Shown: positions 1-6,098, numbered from the stretch's first letter. The stretch is 6,098 bases of DNA from Collinsella sp. (GCA_018378775.1 JAGZWV010000069.1:1-6098); one strand, 5' to 3'. The notes: generated from the letters alone by a model not told the origin. Numbers and translations are program-made.

Positions 1-1
1 C

Positions 2-754
2 TTTACAACCGTCAAGGGTGGTCTGAGGTTCGTTGACGATGCTGCCGTGCTGCGCCATTTCGTCAGCTGCGGCATGGCGGAGGGCCGTCGCGGGAGCGAT
101 TCCTTCGACGTTTATGGCTATCGAAATCGTTATGCGGACCTGAGGAAGGCTTTCGGGCAGAACCTGAAGAGCTATTACATCCACTATTTAAATTGTGGCA
201 TTAAGGAGGGGCGTAATGGTGCAAGTGCGACTGGATACGAAGGTTTTATTATGTCGTCCGCCTATTCAACCTATCTAGATGCCGCTGATCATTTCACAAA
301 GACCGTGGGCCCAAAAGGATTCCCTTCAGCCGTTTACACGGATAGGGGAGCGTCGAACATCATAGATTTCTGCAAAATTCTATATGAAGAGGCTCAGTCG
401 GAGGGTGTTTCACCTGAAGTTTTATATGGGCAGGTGATGAAAGAAACGGGATATTTGAAGTTTGGAAATTTGGTTCAGCCTAATCAGTGCAATTTTGGAG
501 GCCTTGGCGCCACTGGACCTGGTAACCCAGGCTACACCTTCGGATCTGTCCGTGAGGGACTGCGGGCGCAGGTTCAGCATCTAAAGGCGTATGGTTCAAC
601 GGAGCCATTGATTAATCCGTGTATTGATGCTCGCTTTAAATATGTCAGTCGTGGCTGTGCTCCGAGAACCGTTGATTTAAATGGCAAATGGGCCGTTCCG
701 GGTGTTGGATACGGCGAAAGCATTGATGCAATCGCCAAAGAGGTTATTGGTTAG
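2..754 (+). CDS. Glucosaminidase-domain cell-wall hydrolase with EGR-type repeats, 5' end missing
   Basis: The frame is open to the left edge, so the true start and any signal peptide lie outside; the GTG at 47 is internal. Residues below are numbered from that GTG. Two copies of a roughly 42-residue repeat are seen: each ends H-[FY]-x-x-C-G-[MI]-x-E-G-R-x-G, with EGR at 12-14 and 54-56, and the second copy has the full YRNRYADLRKAFG start (25-37). Repeats of this kind are common in secreted proteins of Coriobacteriia and Clostridia, often beside wall hydrolases. Residues about 70-235 look like a glucosaminidase domain (GH73-like), which cuts GlcNAc-MurNAc bonds in peptidoglycan: YGQVMKETGYLKFG (127-140) holds the likely catalytic Glu133 (codon 443-445), followed by CNFGGLGATG (148-157) and GKWAVPGVGYG (213-223). 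Cys192 and Cys204 could form a disulphide outside the cell. The repeat part is GC-richer than the catalytic part. Domain call fairly sure; role in this locus not known. Confidence 0.8.
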   Translation, partial: FTTVKGGLRFVDDAAVLRHFVSCGMAEGRRGSDSFDVYGYRNRYADLRKAFGQNLKSYYIHYLNCGIKEGRNGASATGYEGFIMSSAYSTYLDAADHFTKTVGPKGFPSAVYTDRGASNIIDFCKILYEEAQSEGVSPEVLYGQVMKETGYLKFGNLVQPNQCNFGGLGATGPGNPGYTFGSVREGLRAQVQHLKAYGSTEPLINPCIDARFKYVSRGCAPRTVDLNGKWAVPGVGYGESIDAIAKEVIG

Positions 755-797
755 GCTTTAAAAAGTAGATTGAAAGTCTTAAATCGATTGGGTTAAT

Positions 798-2018
798 TTG
801 ACTGACAATTTAAAGAAAAACATCACATGGAATACCGTTGGCTCGATTGCATACCTTGCTTGTCAGTGGTTAACGACAGTTGCCGTAGTTCGTCTTTCAT
901 CGGATTTTAACTATGCAGGTGATTTGTCTTTGGCAATGACAATCAGCAATCTATTTGTTCCAATCGGTTTATATAAGATTCGATCCTTTCAGGTATCCGA
1001 TCTTTCATGTGAGTATTCTTCGGGGGAATACATTGGTTTTCGTCTAATCACAATAGTGTTGGGGTTTGTTTTCGTATTACCTTATGCATTCTTTACCTGT
1101 CAGCAGTCTTCCCTTCTCCCTGTGTACTTCTATTGCATATATAAGTCAATAGAAGTGATGGTCGATGTGTTCCACGGCATTGATCAAAAAGCAGGAAATA
1201 TGATTTATTGTGGCATTTCGATGCTGCTGAGAGGCATTTTGTCACTTCTCGCGTTTTGTGCCGGAATGCATGTCTCACATTCTCTTGTATTGAGCATCGT
1301 TCTAATGATTGCGGTGTCTCTCCCTGTAATGGTTGTTGATGTACGTTGGGCTTCGAATTTCGATGCGATTGTTCCTTCTTTTAGGTTCAAGGCGATGTCT
1401 GAACTGTTTTATAAGTGTCTTCCCGCTACGGTTGGGGTTTTTTGTTGCGCTGCAGTTACATCTGTTTCGCGTCAAGAACTTGCTGCTGCATTGGGGGCAT
1501 CAATGTTGGGTGTTTATTCCTCGGTGTGTTCTCCCGCGGCAATAGTTCAGGCGGGTGCTGCTAATGCCTATGCCCCTTTGCTCGGCGCTTTTGCGAGCGC
1601 TAGTGAGTCGGAGGATAAAAAAGCATTTAATACCATGTTGGTGAAGGTCATTCTTGGCGCCCTTGTCTTGTGTATTCTTATTTTGTTCGCTTGTTTCATC
1701 TGCGGCGACTACTTGTTGGGACTACTTTTCGGTGACCAAATTCATCAGTATTCTTTTTTGCTGTACGGTGCGGTAATTAGCTCTCTGATTACGGCGTTTA
1801 TCGGTTTCTTTTCCGACCTGACAATTGTTAAAAGAAAGATGGTTGGTAATCTTGTTGGTAATTTAGTTGCTTTAATCGTTGTTGTCCCTCTTTCCAGCTT
1901 AATGATTCACTTGTTTGGACCTAACGGAACGAGTATTGCAATTTCGCTTGCTTATTTTGTCGGGTGTGTCGCGATGCTTCCCTGCATTATTCGGAATAAT
2001 GCAGTAGAGATTCGCTAA
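798..2018 (+). CDS. wzx: Polysaccharide repeat-unit flippase (Wzx-type, MOP superfamily)
   Basis: A 406-residue, strongly hydrophobic protein with about 12 likely membrane segments (roughly residues 12-34, 42-60, 82-100, 104-122, 134-157, 160-182, 203-223, 235-262, 279-302, 318-339, 350-371 and 376-397). Such proteins move lipid-linked sugar repeat units from the inner to the outer face of the cytoplasmic membrane. Family-like features are the amphipathic start LKKNITWNTVGS, an early RSFQVSDL (62-69) followed by EYSSGEYIGFR (72-82), and a charged cytoplasmic loop with KRK near 345-347. Start choice: the frame has a TAA at 780-782, and the only usual start codon between it and residue 47 is the TTG at 798. 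The TTG start keeps the conserved N-terminus, yet I see no clear Shine-Dalgarno sequence before it, so translation may be weak. It begins 43 bases after the hydrolase gene. Its AT-rich composition contrasts with capE and capF, as often seen for serotype-specific flippases. The exact sugar carried cannot be read from the sequence. Confidence 0.85.
   Translation: MTDNLKKNITWNTVGSIAYLACQWLTTVAVVRLSSDFNYAGDLSLAMTISNLFVPIGLYKIRSFQVSDLSCEYSSGEYIGFRLITIVLGFVFVLPYAFFTCQQSSLLPVYFYCIYKSIEVMVDVFHGIDQKAGNMIYCGISMLLRGILSLLAFCAGMHVSHSLVLSIVLMIAVSLPVMVVDVRWASNFDAIVPSFRFKAMSELFYKCLPATVGVFCCAAVTSVSRQELAAALGASMLGVYSSVCSPAAIVQAGAANAYAPLLGAFASASESEDKKAFNTMLVKVILGALVLCILILFACFICGDYLLGLLFGDQIHQYSFLLYGAVISSLITAFIGFFSDLTIVKRKMVGNLVGNLVALIVVVPLSSLMIHLFGPNGTSIAISLAYFVGCVAMLPCIIRNNAVEIR
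1982..2004. repeat. Perfect inverted repeat (hairpin) in the last codons of the flippase gene
   Basis: CTGCATTATT (1982-1991) and AATAATGCAG (1995-2004) are exact reverse complements around CGG, giving a 10-bp stem with a 3-base loop. It ends 11 bases before the flippase stop codon (2016-2018). No T-run follows, so it is not a classical intrinsic terminator. It could slow 3' exonuclease decay of an upstream transcript or be chance in coding sequence. Confidence 0.5.
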
Positions 2019-2136
2019 ATACTTAGATATAAAAGTGTGCGGCCGGTGCTTAATATCTACCTGAATTGACTTCTTTAACGCCAATGGAGGGGTTATCAGT
2101 TCTGGCGCAGGTATTAACGCTTTTTAATTCTAATTT

Positions 2137-2160
2137 ATGCCCAGCAGGCGTCTTTTCGTT
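2137..2160 (+). terminator. Weak candidate intrinsic terminator upstream of capE
   Basis: ATGCC (2137-2141) can pair with GGCGT (2147-2151), one pair being G-U, around a CAGCA loop, and is followed by the T-rich tract CTTTTCGTT (2152-2160). The stem is only 5 bp, so this is tentative. If real it would end the flippase transcript before capE. An alternative fold pairs TTATGC (2135-2140) with GCATAA (2163-2168). Confidence 0.25.
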
Positions 2161-2238
2161 TAGCATAAGACACGTATTAGTAGGTTAAGCAACAACTTCA
2201 AATTTGTTTAAGTTTCATTCACCTTAATTTTGTTTATT

Positions 2239-2242
2239 GGAG
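2239..2242 (+). promoter_or_regulatory. Ribosome binding site that decides the capE start
   Basis: GGAG lies 6 bases before the ATG at 2249. An in-frame TTG at 2237 would give a protein four residues longer, but it overlaps this site and has no comparable site of its own, so the ATG is preferred. Confidence 0.7.
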
Positions 2243-2248
2243 CTTGAA

Positions 2249-3304
2249 ATGTGCGATAGCGTATTCAAAGACAAGACCCTCATGATCACGGGCGGCACCG
2301 GCTCGTTCGGCAACACCGTGCTCAAACACTTCATGGACACCGACCTAGCCGAGATCCGCATCTTCTCCCGCGACGAGAAGAAGCAGGACGACATGCGCCA
2401 CCGCCTGCAGGAGAGGTCCCCCGAGCTCGCGTCCAAGGTGCGCTTCTTCATCGGCGACGTCCGCGACGCCCAGAGCGTCCGCGACGCCATGCACGGCGTG
2501 GACTACATCTTCCACGCCGCCGCCCTCAAGCAGGTTCCCTCCTGCGAGTTCTTCCCCATGGAGGCCGTGCGCACCAACGTAATCGGCACGGACAACGTCC
2601 TGCACGCGGCAATCGACGAGGGCGTCGACCGCGTCGTGTGCCTGTCCACCGACAAGGCCGCCTACCCCATCAACGCCATGGGCAAGTCCAAGGCCATGAT
2701 GGAGTCCATCATCTACGCCAACGCCCGCAACGGCGCCGGCCGCACCACCATCTGCTGCACCCGCTACGGCAACGTCATGTGCTCGCGCGGCAGCGTCATC
2801 CCGCTGTTCATCGACCGCATCCGCAAGGGCGAGCCGCTGACGGTCACCGACCCCAACATGACCCGATTCCTGATGAACCTTGACGAGGCCGTCGACCTGG
2901 TGCAGTTCGCCTTCGAGCACGCCAACCCGGGCGACCTGTTCATCCAGAAGGCGCCTGCCTCCACCATCGGCGACCTCGCCGAGGCCGTGCAGGAGGTCTT
3001 CGGCCGCGTGGGCACCCAAGTGATCGGCACCCGCCACGGCGAGAAGCTCTTCGAGACCCTCATGACCCGCGAGGAGCGCCTGCGCGCCGAGGACATGGGC
3101 GGCTACTACCGCGTCGCCTGCGACTCGCGCGACCTGAACTACGACAAGTTCGTCGTCGACGGCGAGGTCGAGACCCAGGCCGACGAGTCCTACACCTCCC
3201 ACAACACCGAGAGGCTCGACGTGGAGGGCACCATCGCCAAGATCAAGACCGCCGAGTACGTGCAGCTGGCCCTGGAGGGCCGCGAGCACGAGGCGGTGCA
3301 GTAG
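2249..3304 (+). CDS. capE: CapE/FnlA/WbjB: UDP-GlcNAc 4,6-dehydratase / 5-epimerase (inverting)
   Basis: First enzyme of UDP-L-FucNAc synthesis, acting in the cytoplasm: it converts UDP-GlcNAc to the 4-keto-6-deoxy L-arabino sugar with bound NAD(P). The 351-residue protein is an extended SDR. The Rossmann motif GGTGSFG is at 15-21, the acidic residue after strand 3 is in FIGDVRD (67-73), AALKQVP is at 91-97, and STDKAAYPINAMGKSK at 133-148. In place of the usual YxxxK it has MxxxK (Met144, Lys148). This Met-for-Tyr change is known for the CapE/FnlA type and separates it from PseB/FlaA1-like dehydratases, which keep the Tyr. Asp135 and Lys136 of the TDK motif are present. RFLMNLDEAVDLV (206-218) and TRHGEKLFETLMTREE (261-276) also fit the family. 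Length is near the family norm. It is GC-rich, and its stop is one base from the capF start. The identity is well supported by all three partner genes being nearby. Confidence 0.94.
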   Translation: MCDSVFKDKTLMITGGTGSFGNTVLKHFMDTDLAEIRIFSRDEKKQDDMRHRLQERSPELASKVRFFIGDVRDAQSVRDAMHGVDYIFHAAALKQVPSCEFFPMEAVRTNVIGTDNVLHAAIDEGVDRVVCLSTDKAAYPINAMGKSKAMMESIIYANARNGAGRTTICCTRYGNVMCSRGSVIPLFIDRIRKGEPLTVTDPNMTRFLMNLDEAVDLVQFAFEHANPGDLFIQKAPASTIGDLAEAVQEVFGRVGTQVIGTRHGEKLFETLMTREERLRAEDMGGYYRVACDSRDLNYDKFVVDGEVETQADESYTSHNTERLDVEGTIAKIKTAEYVQLALEGREHEAVQ

Positions 3305-3305
3305 G

Positions 3306-4523
3306 GTGCGCGTCCTCGTCACCGGAGCCAGGGGTTTCGTCGGGAAGAACCTCTGCTGCGCGCTGAAGAACATCCGCGACGGCAAGGACCGCCGCGAGAG
3401 ATACGCGGGCCTGCTCCCGCTCGAGGTCATGGAGTACGACGTCGACTCGACGCCCGGGGAGCTGGACGGCTACTGCTCCCGAGCGGACTTCGTATTCAAC
3501 CTGGCCGGAGTCAACCGCCCCAAGGACCAGTCCGAGTTAATGGAGGGCAACTTCGGGTTCGCCTCCACGCTGCTCGACATGCTCGAGCGCCACGGCAACA
3601 CGTGCCCCGTCATGCTCTCCAGCTCCGCGCAGGCGAGCCTGTCGGGCCGCTTCGAGGGCTCGGTCTACGGCGAGTCGAAGCTCGCGGGGGAGGGCCTGTT
3701 CCGCGAGTACTCGGAGCGCACGGGCGCGCCGGTGCTCATCTACCGCTTCCCCAACCTCTACGGCAAGTGGTGCCGCCCCCGATACAACTCCGCCGTGGCG
3801 ACCTTCTGCGACGCCGTCGCCAACGGGCGCCCCTACACCGTGAGCGACCCCTCCGTCGAGCTGGAGCTCCTCTACATCGACGACCTCGTCGAGGAGATGC
3901 TGGGCGCCCTGCTGGGGGAGGAACACCGCTGCGGCTACGAGGGCCTCGAGCGCGTCGAGGGGGAGGACTTCTGCTACGTCCCCCAGACCGACGTGAAGTC
4001 CCTGGGCGAGATCGTCTACCTGCTCGGGTGCTTCCGCGACAGCCGCGAGACGCTTTCCGTGCCCGACCTGGCGGAGGGCTCCTTCTCCAAGAAGCTCTGG
4101 AGCACGTTCCTGTCCTACTACGAGCCGGGGCACTTCGCCTACGGCCTCAAGCCGAACGTGGATGACCGCGGCTCGTTCACCGAGTTCCTGCGCACGCCGG
4201 AGCGCGGCCAGGTCTCCATCAACGTCTCGAAGCCCGGCATCACCAAGGGCAACCACTGGCACATGAGCAAGTGGGAGAGGTTCCTGGTGGTCTCCGGCAC
4301 CGCGAGCATCAAGCTGAGGAAGGTGGGGGAGGACGCCGAGGGCAACCAGTTCCCCGTCGACGAGTACGTCGTCTCTGGCTCGGACATGCGCGCCGTGGAG
4401 ATGATCCCCGGCTACACGCACTCCATCACCAACCTGTCCGACACCGAGGACCTCGTGACGGTCATGTGGGCCAACGAGCCTTTTGACCCCGAGAACCCCG
4501 ACACCTACTACGAGGAAGTCTAG
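3306..4523 (+). CDS. capF: CapF/FnlB/WbjC: bifunctional 3-epimerase / NADPH 4-reductase to UDP-L-TalNAc
   Basis: Second enzyme of UDP-L-FucNAc synthesis. In characterised CapF the C-terminal cupin epimerises C3 of the CapE product and the N-terminal SDR then reduces C4 with NADPH. Seen here: the Rossmann motif GARGFVG (7-13), NLAGVNRP (65-72), LSSSAQAS (104-111) and catalytic-type YGESK (Tyr121, Lys125), then FPNLYGKWCRP (148-158). The cupin begins near 284 with NVDDRGSFTEF, followed by GQVSINVSKPGITKGNHWH (301-319). Likely metal ligands are His317, His319, Glu324 and His372. At 405 residues it is longer than the roughly 370 usual; the extra residues seem to lie near 22-36 (KNIRDGKDRRERYAG) and in loops near 203-222. 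The GTG start follows the capE stop after one base, with a GAGG at 3290-3293 about 12 bases upstream, so translation may be coupled to capE. Confidence 0.93.
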   Translation: MRVLVTGARGFVGKNLCCALKNIRDGKDRRERYAGLLPLEVMEYDVDSTPGELDGYCSRADFVFNLAGVNRPKDQSELMEGNFGFASTLLDMLERHGNTCPVMLSSSAQASLSGRFEGSVYGESKLAGEGLFREYSERTGAPVLIYRFPNLYGKWCRPRYNSAVATFCDAVANGRPYTVSDPSVELELLYIDDLVEEMLGALLGEEHRCGYEGLERVEGEDFCYVPQTDVKSLGEIVYLLGCFRDSRETLSVPDLAEGSFSKKLWSTFLSYYEPGHFAYGLKPNVDDRGSFTEFLRTPERGQVSINVSKPGITKGNHWHMSKWERFLVVSGTASIKLRKVGEDAEGNQFPVDEYVVSGSDMRAVEMIPGYTHSITNLSDTEDLVTVMWANEPFDPENPDTYYEEV

Positions 4524-4528
4524 AGGTT

Positions 4529-5647
4529 TTGACCAGATACGCTCACATTAATAGCGTTCCAAATGGATCCACTGGGCGCATTATGATGAAGGAGCATTTT
4601 GCTCTTATAGATCAGGGATGCGAATCGCTTGCTTGCTGGGGTAGAAGAAGGCCAGCAAGTAGTGCCAGTGAGTACTGCTTTGGGTCATCGGCTAATTTTA
4701 TACTCGACGTTGGACTTACTTTCCTTGACGGGAAGATTGGTTTTCATTCAGTGAGGCAAACCGAGGCGTTGATTCATCGCCTTGATGAGTTTGGTCCTGA
4801 TGTGGTTCACTTGCACAACATTCATGGTTACTATTTGAATATTGATAGGCTATTTAAATGGTTGTCGATATCTGATTGTCGTGTTGTATGGACTTTGCAT
4901 GACTGTTGGGCTTTTACCGGCCATTGTCCGTATTTCACATATGCTGACTGCAATCAATGGAAAAGCGGCTGCGGTACCACGAAATGTCCACAGCTTATGG
5001 GATATCCTCCAACTATCAATTCTGGTTCATGCAAATGGAATTATGAGGCTAAACGTTCGTTATTCACTTCGTTGCCTTCCGACCGATTGACAATTGTCAC
5101 TCCTTCTAAATGGTTGGCCGAACTGGTTGCTTCAAGCTTTTTGTCAAAGTATCCGATAGAAGTTGCACATAATACGATTGACCTCGATATATTCAGGCCG
5201 CGATCCAATGGCGAAGTATCTAGTGTTAAAGAGAAATACGGTCTCGATTCTAGAAATATTATTTTAGGTGTTGCGTCTCCATGGTCAAAACGCAAGGGGT
5301 TATCAGACTTTTATACTCTCGCTGACAGGCTTGATCGCTCCAAGTATTCCATCGTACTCGTTGGTTTAAGTGCCAAACAGATGCGGGCGCTGCCGCCAGA
5401 GATCGTCGGTATTCCACGAACCGACTCTCAGATAGAGTTGGCCTCACTTTATAGTTCTGCCTCTGTTCTATTCAATCCAACATACGAGGATAACTACCCT
5501 ACGGTCAATCTTGAGGCTGAGGCTTGTGGGCTGCCAGTCGTTTGTTACGATGTCGGCGGATGCTCTGAGACTTTGCACAGGGACGATTCGAAACTTGTTG
5601 AATGTGGTGACGTGCAGGCCGCCTCATTACTGTTGGCAAAATACTAG
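4529..5647 (+). CDS. GT4-type glycosyltransferase, candidate FucNAc or repeat-unit sugar transferase
   Basis: A 372-residue GT-B fold transferase that would add a nucleotide-activated sugar to the lipid-linked repeat unit at the inner membrane face. The N-terminal domain has HINSVPNGSTGRIM (6-19), VVHLHNIHGYY (92-102) and TLHDCWAFTGHC (122-133). A Cys group follows (126, 133, 141, 148, 153, in the pattern HDCW…GHC…C..W…C…CP), typical of a GT4 branch. The C-terminal domain has SPWSKRKG (250-257, basic residues for the nucleotide phosphates) and NPTYEDNYPTVNLEAEACG (316-334), the usual E-x7-E region; spacing here reads Asp321-x7-Glu329. It starts with TTG 5 bases after the capF stop; GAGGAA (4512-4517) inside capF can serve as binding site, and the next ATG would cut off the conserved NGSTG. 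The C-terminus ends soon after VECGDV, somewhat short for the family. It is clearly AT-rich (19/60 G+C at 4801-4860) between GC-rich neighbours. Position within the FucNAc genes suggests, but does not prove, L-FucNAc as donor. Confidence 0.85.
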   Translation: MTRYAHINSVPNGSTGRIMMKEHFALIDQGCESLACWGRRRPASSASEYCFGSSANFILDVGLTFLDGKIGFHSVRQTEALIHRLDEFGPDVVHLHNIHGYYLNIDRLFKWLSISDCRVVWTLHDCWAFTGHCPYFTYADCNQWKSGCGTTKCPQLMGYPPTINSGSCKWNYEAKRSLFTSLPSDRLTIVTPSKWLAELVASSFLSKYPIEVAHNTIDLDIFRPRSNGEVSSVKEKYGLDSRNIILGVASPWSKRKGLSDFYTLADRLDRSKYSIVLVGLSAKQMRALPPEIVGIPRTDSQIELASLYSSASVLFNPTYEDNYPTVNLEAEACGLPVVCYDVGGCSETLHRDDSKLVECGDVQAASLLLAKY

Positions 5648-5656
5648 ACTCTGTTT

Positions 5657-5661
5657 AAGGA
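5657..5661 (+). promoter_or_regulatory. Ribosome binding site of capG
   Basis: AAGGA lies 5 bases before the ATG at 5667, a good Shine-Dalgarno sequence that fixes the capG start. Confidence 0.7.
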
Positions 5662-5666
5662 AACCT

Positions 5667-6098
5667 ATGAATTCCAATATTTGTTTTAAAGACGACGGCC
5701 GCCTGAAGCTCCTGATCATCGTGGGCACGCGCCCCGAGGTCATTCGCCTTTCCGAGGTCATCAAGAAGTGCCGCCGCCACTTCGACTGCCTGCTGGCGCA
5801 CACCGGCCAGAACTACGACTACACGCTCAACGGCATCTTCTTCCGCGACCTGTCGCTGGACGATCCGGACGTCTACCTGGACGCCGTTGGCGCGGACCTG
5901 GGCGAGACCGTCGGCAACATCATCGCGGCCTCCTACAAGCTGATGGTCCAGGTGCGGCCCGACGCGCTCCTGATCCTTGGCGACACCAACAGCTGCCTGT
6001 CCGCCATCGCGGCCAAGCGCCTGCACATCCCCATCTTCCACATGGAGGCGGGCAACCGCTGCAAGGACGAGTGCCTGCCCGAGGAGACCAACCGACGC
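5667..6098 (+). CDS. capG: CapG/FnlC/WbjD: UDP-TalNAc 2-epimerase, N-terminal 144 residues
   Basis: Third enzyme of UDP-L-FucNAc synthesis: it inverts C2 of UDP-L-TalNAc to give UDP-L-FucNAc. The gene is cut by the right edge after 144 codons. Visible residues match the non-hydrolysing UDP-GlcNAc 2-epimerase (WecB-like) fold: LIIVGTRPEVIRLSEVIKKC (16-35), HTGQNYDYTLN (45-55), LGDTNSCLS (104-112), HMEAGNR (125-131) and PEETNRR (138-144). By comparison with E. coli WecB, Asp106, Glu127 and Glu139 fall at the catalytic acidic positions. The forms IRLSEVIKKC and HTGQNYDYTLN are closer to the CapG/FnlC branch than to ordinary WecB. The ATG is supported by the AAGGA site and by 19 bases of spacing from the glycosyltransferase stop. 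Its first codons (5670-5690) are AT-rich like the preceding gene, then the coding turns GC-rich. The C-terminal half, including the conserved His, lies outside the window. Confidence 0.93.
   Translation, partial: MNSNICFKDDGRLKLLIIVGTRPEVIRLSEVIKKCRRHFDCLLAHTGQNYDYTLNGIFFRDLSLDDPDVYLDAVGADLGETVGNIIAASYKLMVQVRPDALLILGDTNSCLSAIAAKRLHIPIFHMEAGNRCKDECLPEETNRR

Larger units (their letters stand above)
2019..2248. other. Non-coding AT-rich gap between flippase and capE
   Basis: This is the only long gene-free stretch in the window (230 bases). Stops are frequent and I find no plausible gene or gene remnant. It holds short repeats: TTAACGC occurs twice directly (2075-2081 and 2114-2120), CGCCA (2079-2083) is inverted as TGGCG (2103-2107), and TTATGC (2135-2140) is inverted as GCATAA (2163-2168). 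A promoter for the capE-capF-GT-capG group would be expected here, since the group begins right after it, but no pair of -35 and -10 boxes with good match and spacing stands out. The gap also marks the change from AT-rich to GC-rich DNA. Confidence 0.6.

Noticed and set aside
2066..2098. TTGACT at 2066-2071 as a -35 box of a capE promoter
   Set aside because: It matches the consensus well, but there is no acceptable -10 hexamer 16-18 bases downstream and it lies about 180 bases before capE.
2249..3304. PseB/FlaA1-type dehydratase (pseudaminic acid or other pathway) for the first sugar gene
   Set aside because: The MxxxK motif in place of YxxxK and the adjacent CapF and CapG genes point to the CapE/FnlA type.
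2345..3430. Long minus-strand open frame (361 codons) opposite capE
   Set aside because: The translation is a low-complexity run of Val, Gly, Leu, Ala, His and Asp, typical of the antisense of GC-rich coding DNA. The plus strand clearly encodes CapE.
3537..4421. Long minus-strand open frame (294 codons) opposite capF
   Set aside because: Same antisense low-complexity pattern; the plus-strand frame matches CapF throughout.
5645..5689. Truncation of the glycosyltransferase by a premature TAG, with the frame continuing to 5689
   Set aside because: The 13 codons after the TAG show no recognisable family match and overlap the capG binding site and start, so a true end at 5647 is simpler, although the protein is a little short.
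5655..6041. Minus-strand open frame (128 codons) over the right end
   Set aside because: It is the shadow of capG, which is open to the right edge and matches the family residue by residue.
1..6098. CRISPR, defence system, mobile element or RNA gene
   Set aside because: No regularly spaced repeats, transposase or integrase-like proteins, terminal repeats or tRNA/rRNA-like sequence were seen on either strand.

Overview
The window looks like part of a cell-surface polysaccharide (capsule or wall glycan) locus from a high-GC Gram-positive bacterium, most likely an actinobacterium of the Coriobacteriia (Collinsella/Olsenella-like). That placement is an inference. It rests on strongly GC-ending codons in three genes, the absence of Gram-negative locus signals, and a first gene carrying the 'Y..RY.DL..AFG…HY…G..EGR' repeat often seen in secreted proteins of Coriobacteriia and Clostridia. 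All genes are on the + strand.

Layout: (1) 2-754, 3' part of a secreted wall-hydrolase-like protein: EGR-type repeats followed by a glucosaminidase domain. (2) 798-2018, a multi-spanning MOP-superfamily flippase (Wzx-type). (3) 2019-2248, a 230-base AT-rich non-coding gap. (4) 2249-3304, 3306-4523 and 5667 to the right edge, the CapE-CapF-CapG (= FnlA-FnlB-FnlC / WbjB-WbjC-WbjD) set that makes UDP-N-acetyl-L-fucosamine from UDP-GlcNAc. (5) 4529-5647, a GT4-type glycosyltransferase lying between capF and capG. The last four genes are packed with gaps of 1, 5 and 19 bases and probably form one operon. CapG runs off the right edge; the first gene runs off the left edge.

How the genes fit together (inferred from the families): CapE dehydrates and 5-epimerises UDP-GlcNAc, CapF 3-epimerises and 4-reduces it, and CapG 2-epimerises it to UDP-L-FucNAc. 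The embedded glycosyltransferase is a candidate to transfer this or another sugar onto the lipid-linked repeat unit. The flippase would move the finished unit across the membrane, and the glucosaminidase would act on peptidoglycan outside.

The most notable feature is mosaic base composition. Hand counts on single 60-base rows give G+C of 39/60 (61-120), 25/60 (361-420), 25/60 (1081-1140), 43/60 (2461-2520), 19/60 (4801-4860) and 41/60 (5881-5940). The sugar-nucleotide genes are GC-rich while the flippase, the glycosyltransferase and the hydrolase's catalytic part are AT-richer, with switches close to gene starts and ends. I see no CRISPR array, tRNA, rRNA, insertion sequence or defence system, and the FucNAc pathway itself is well known.
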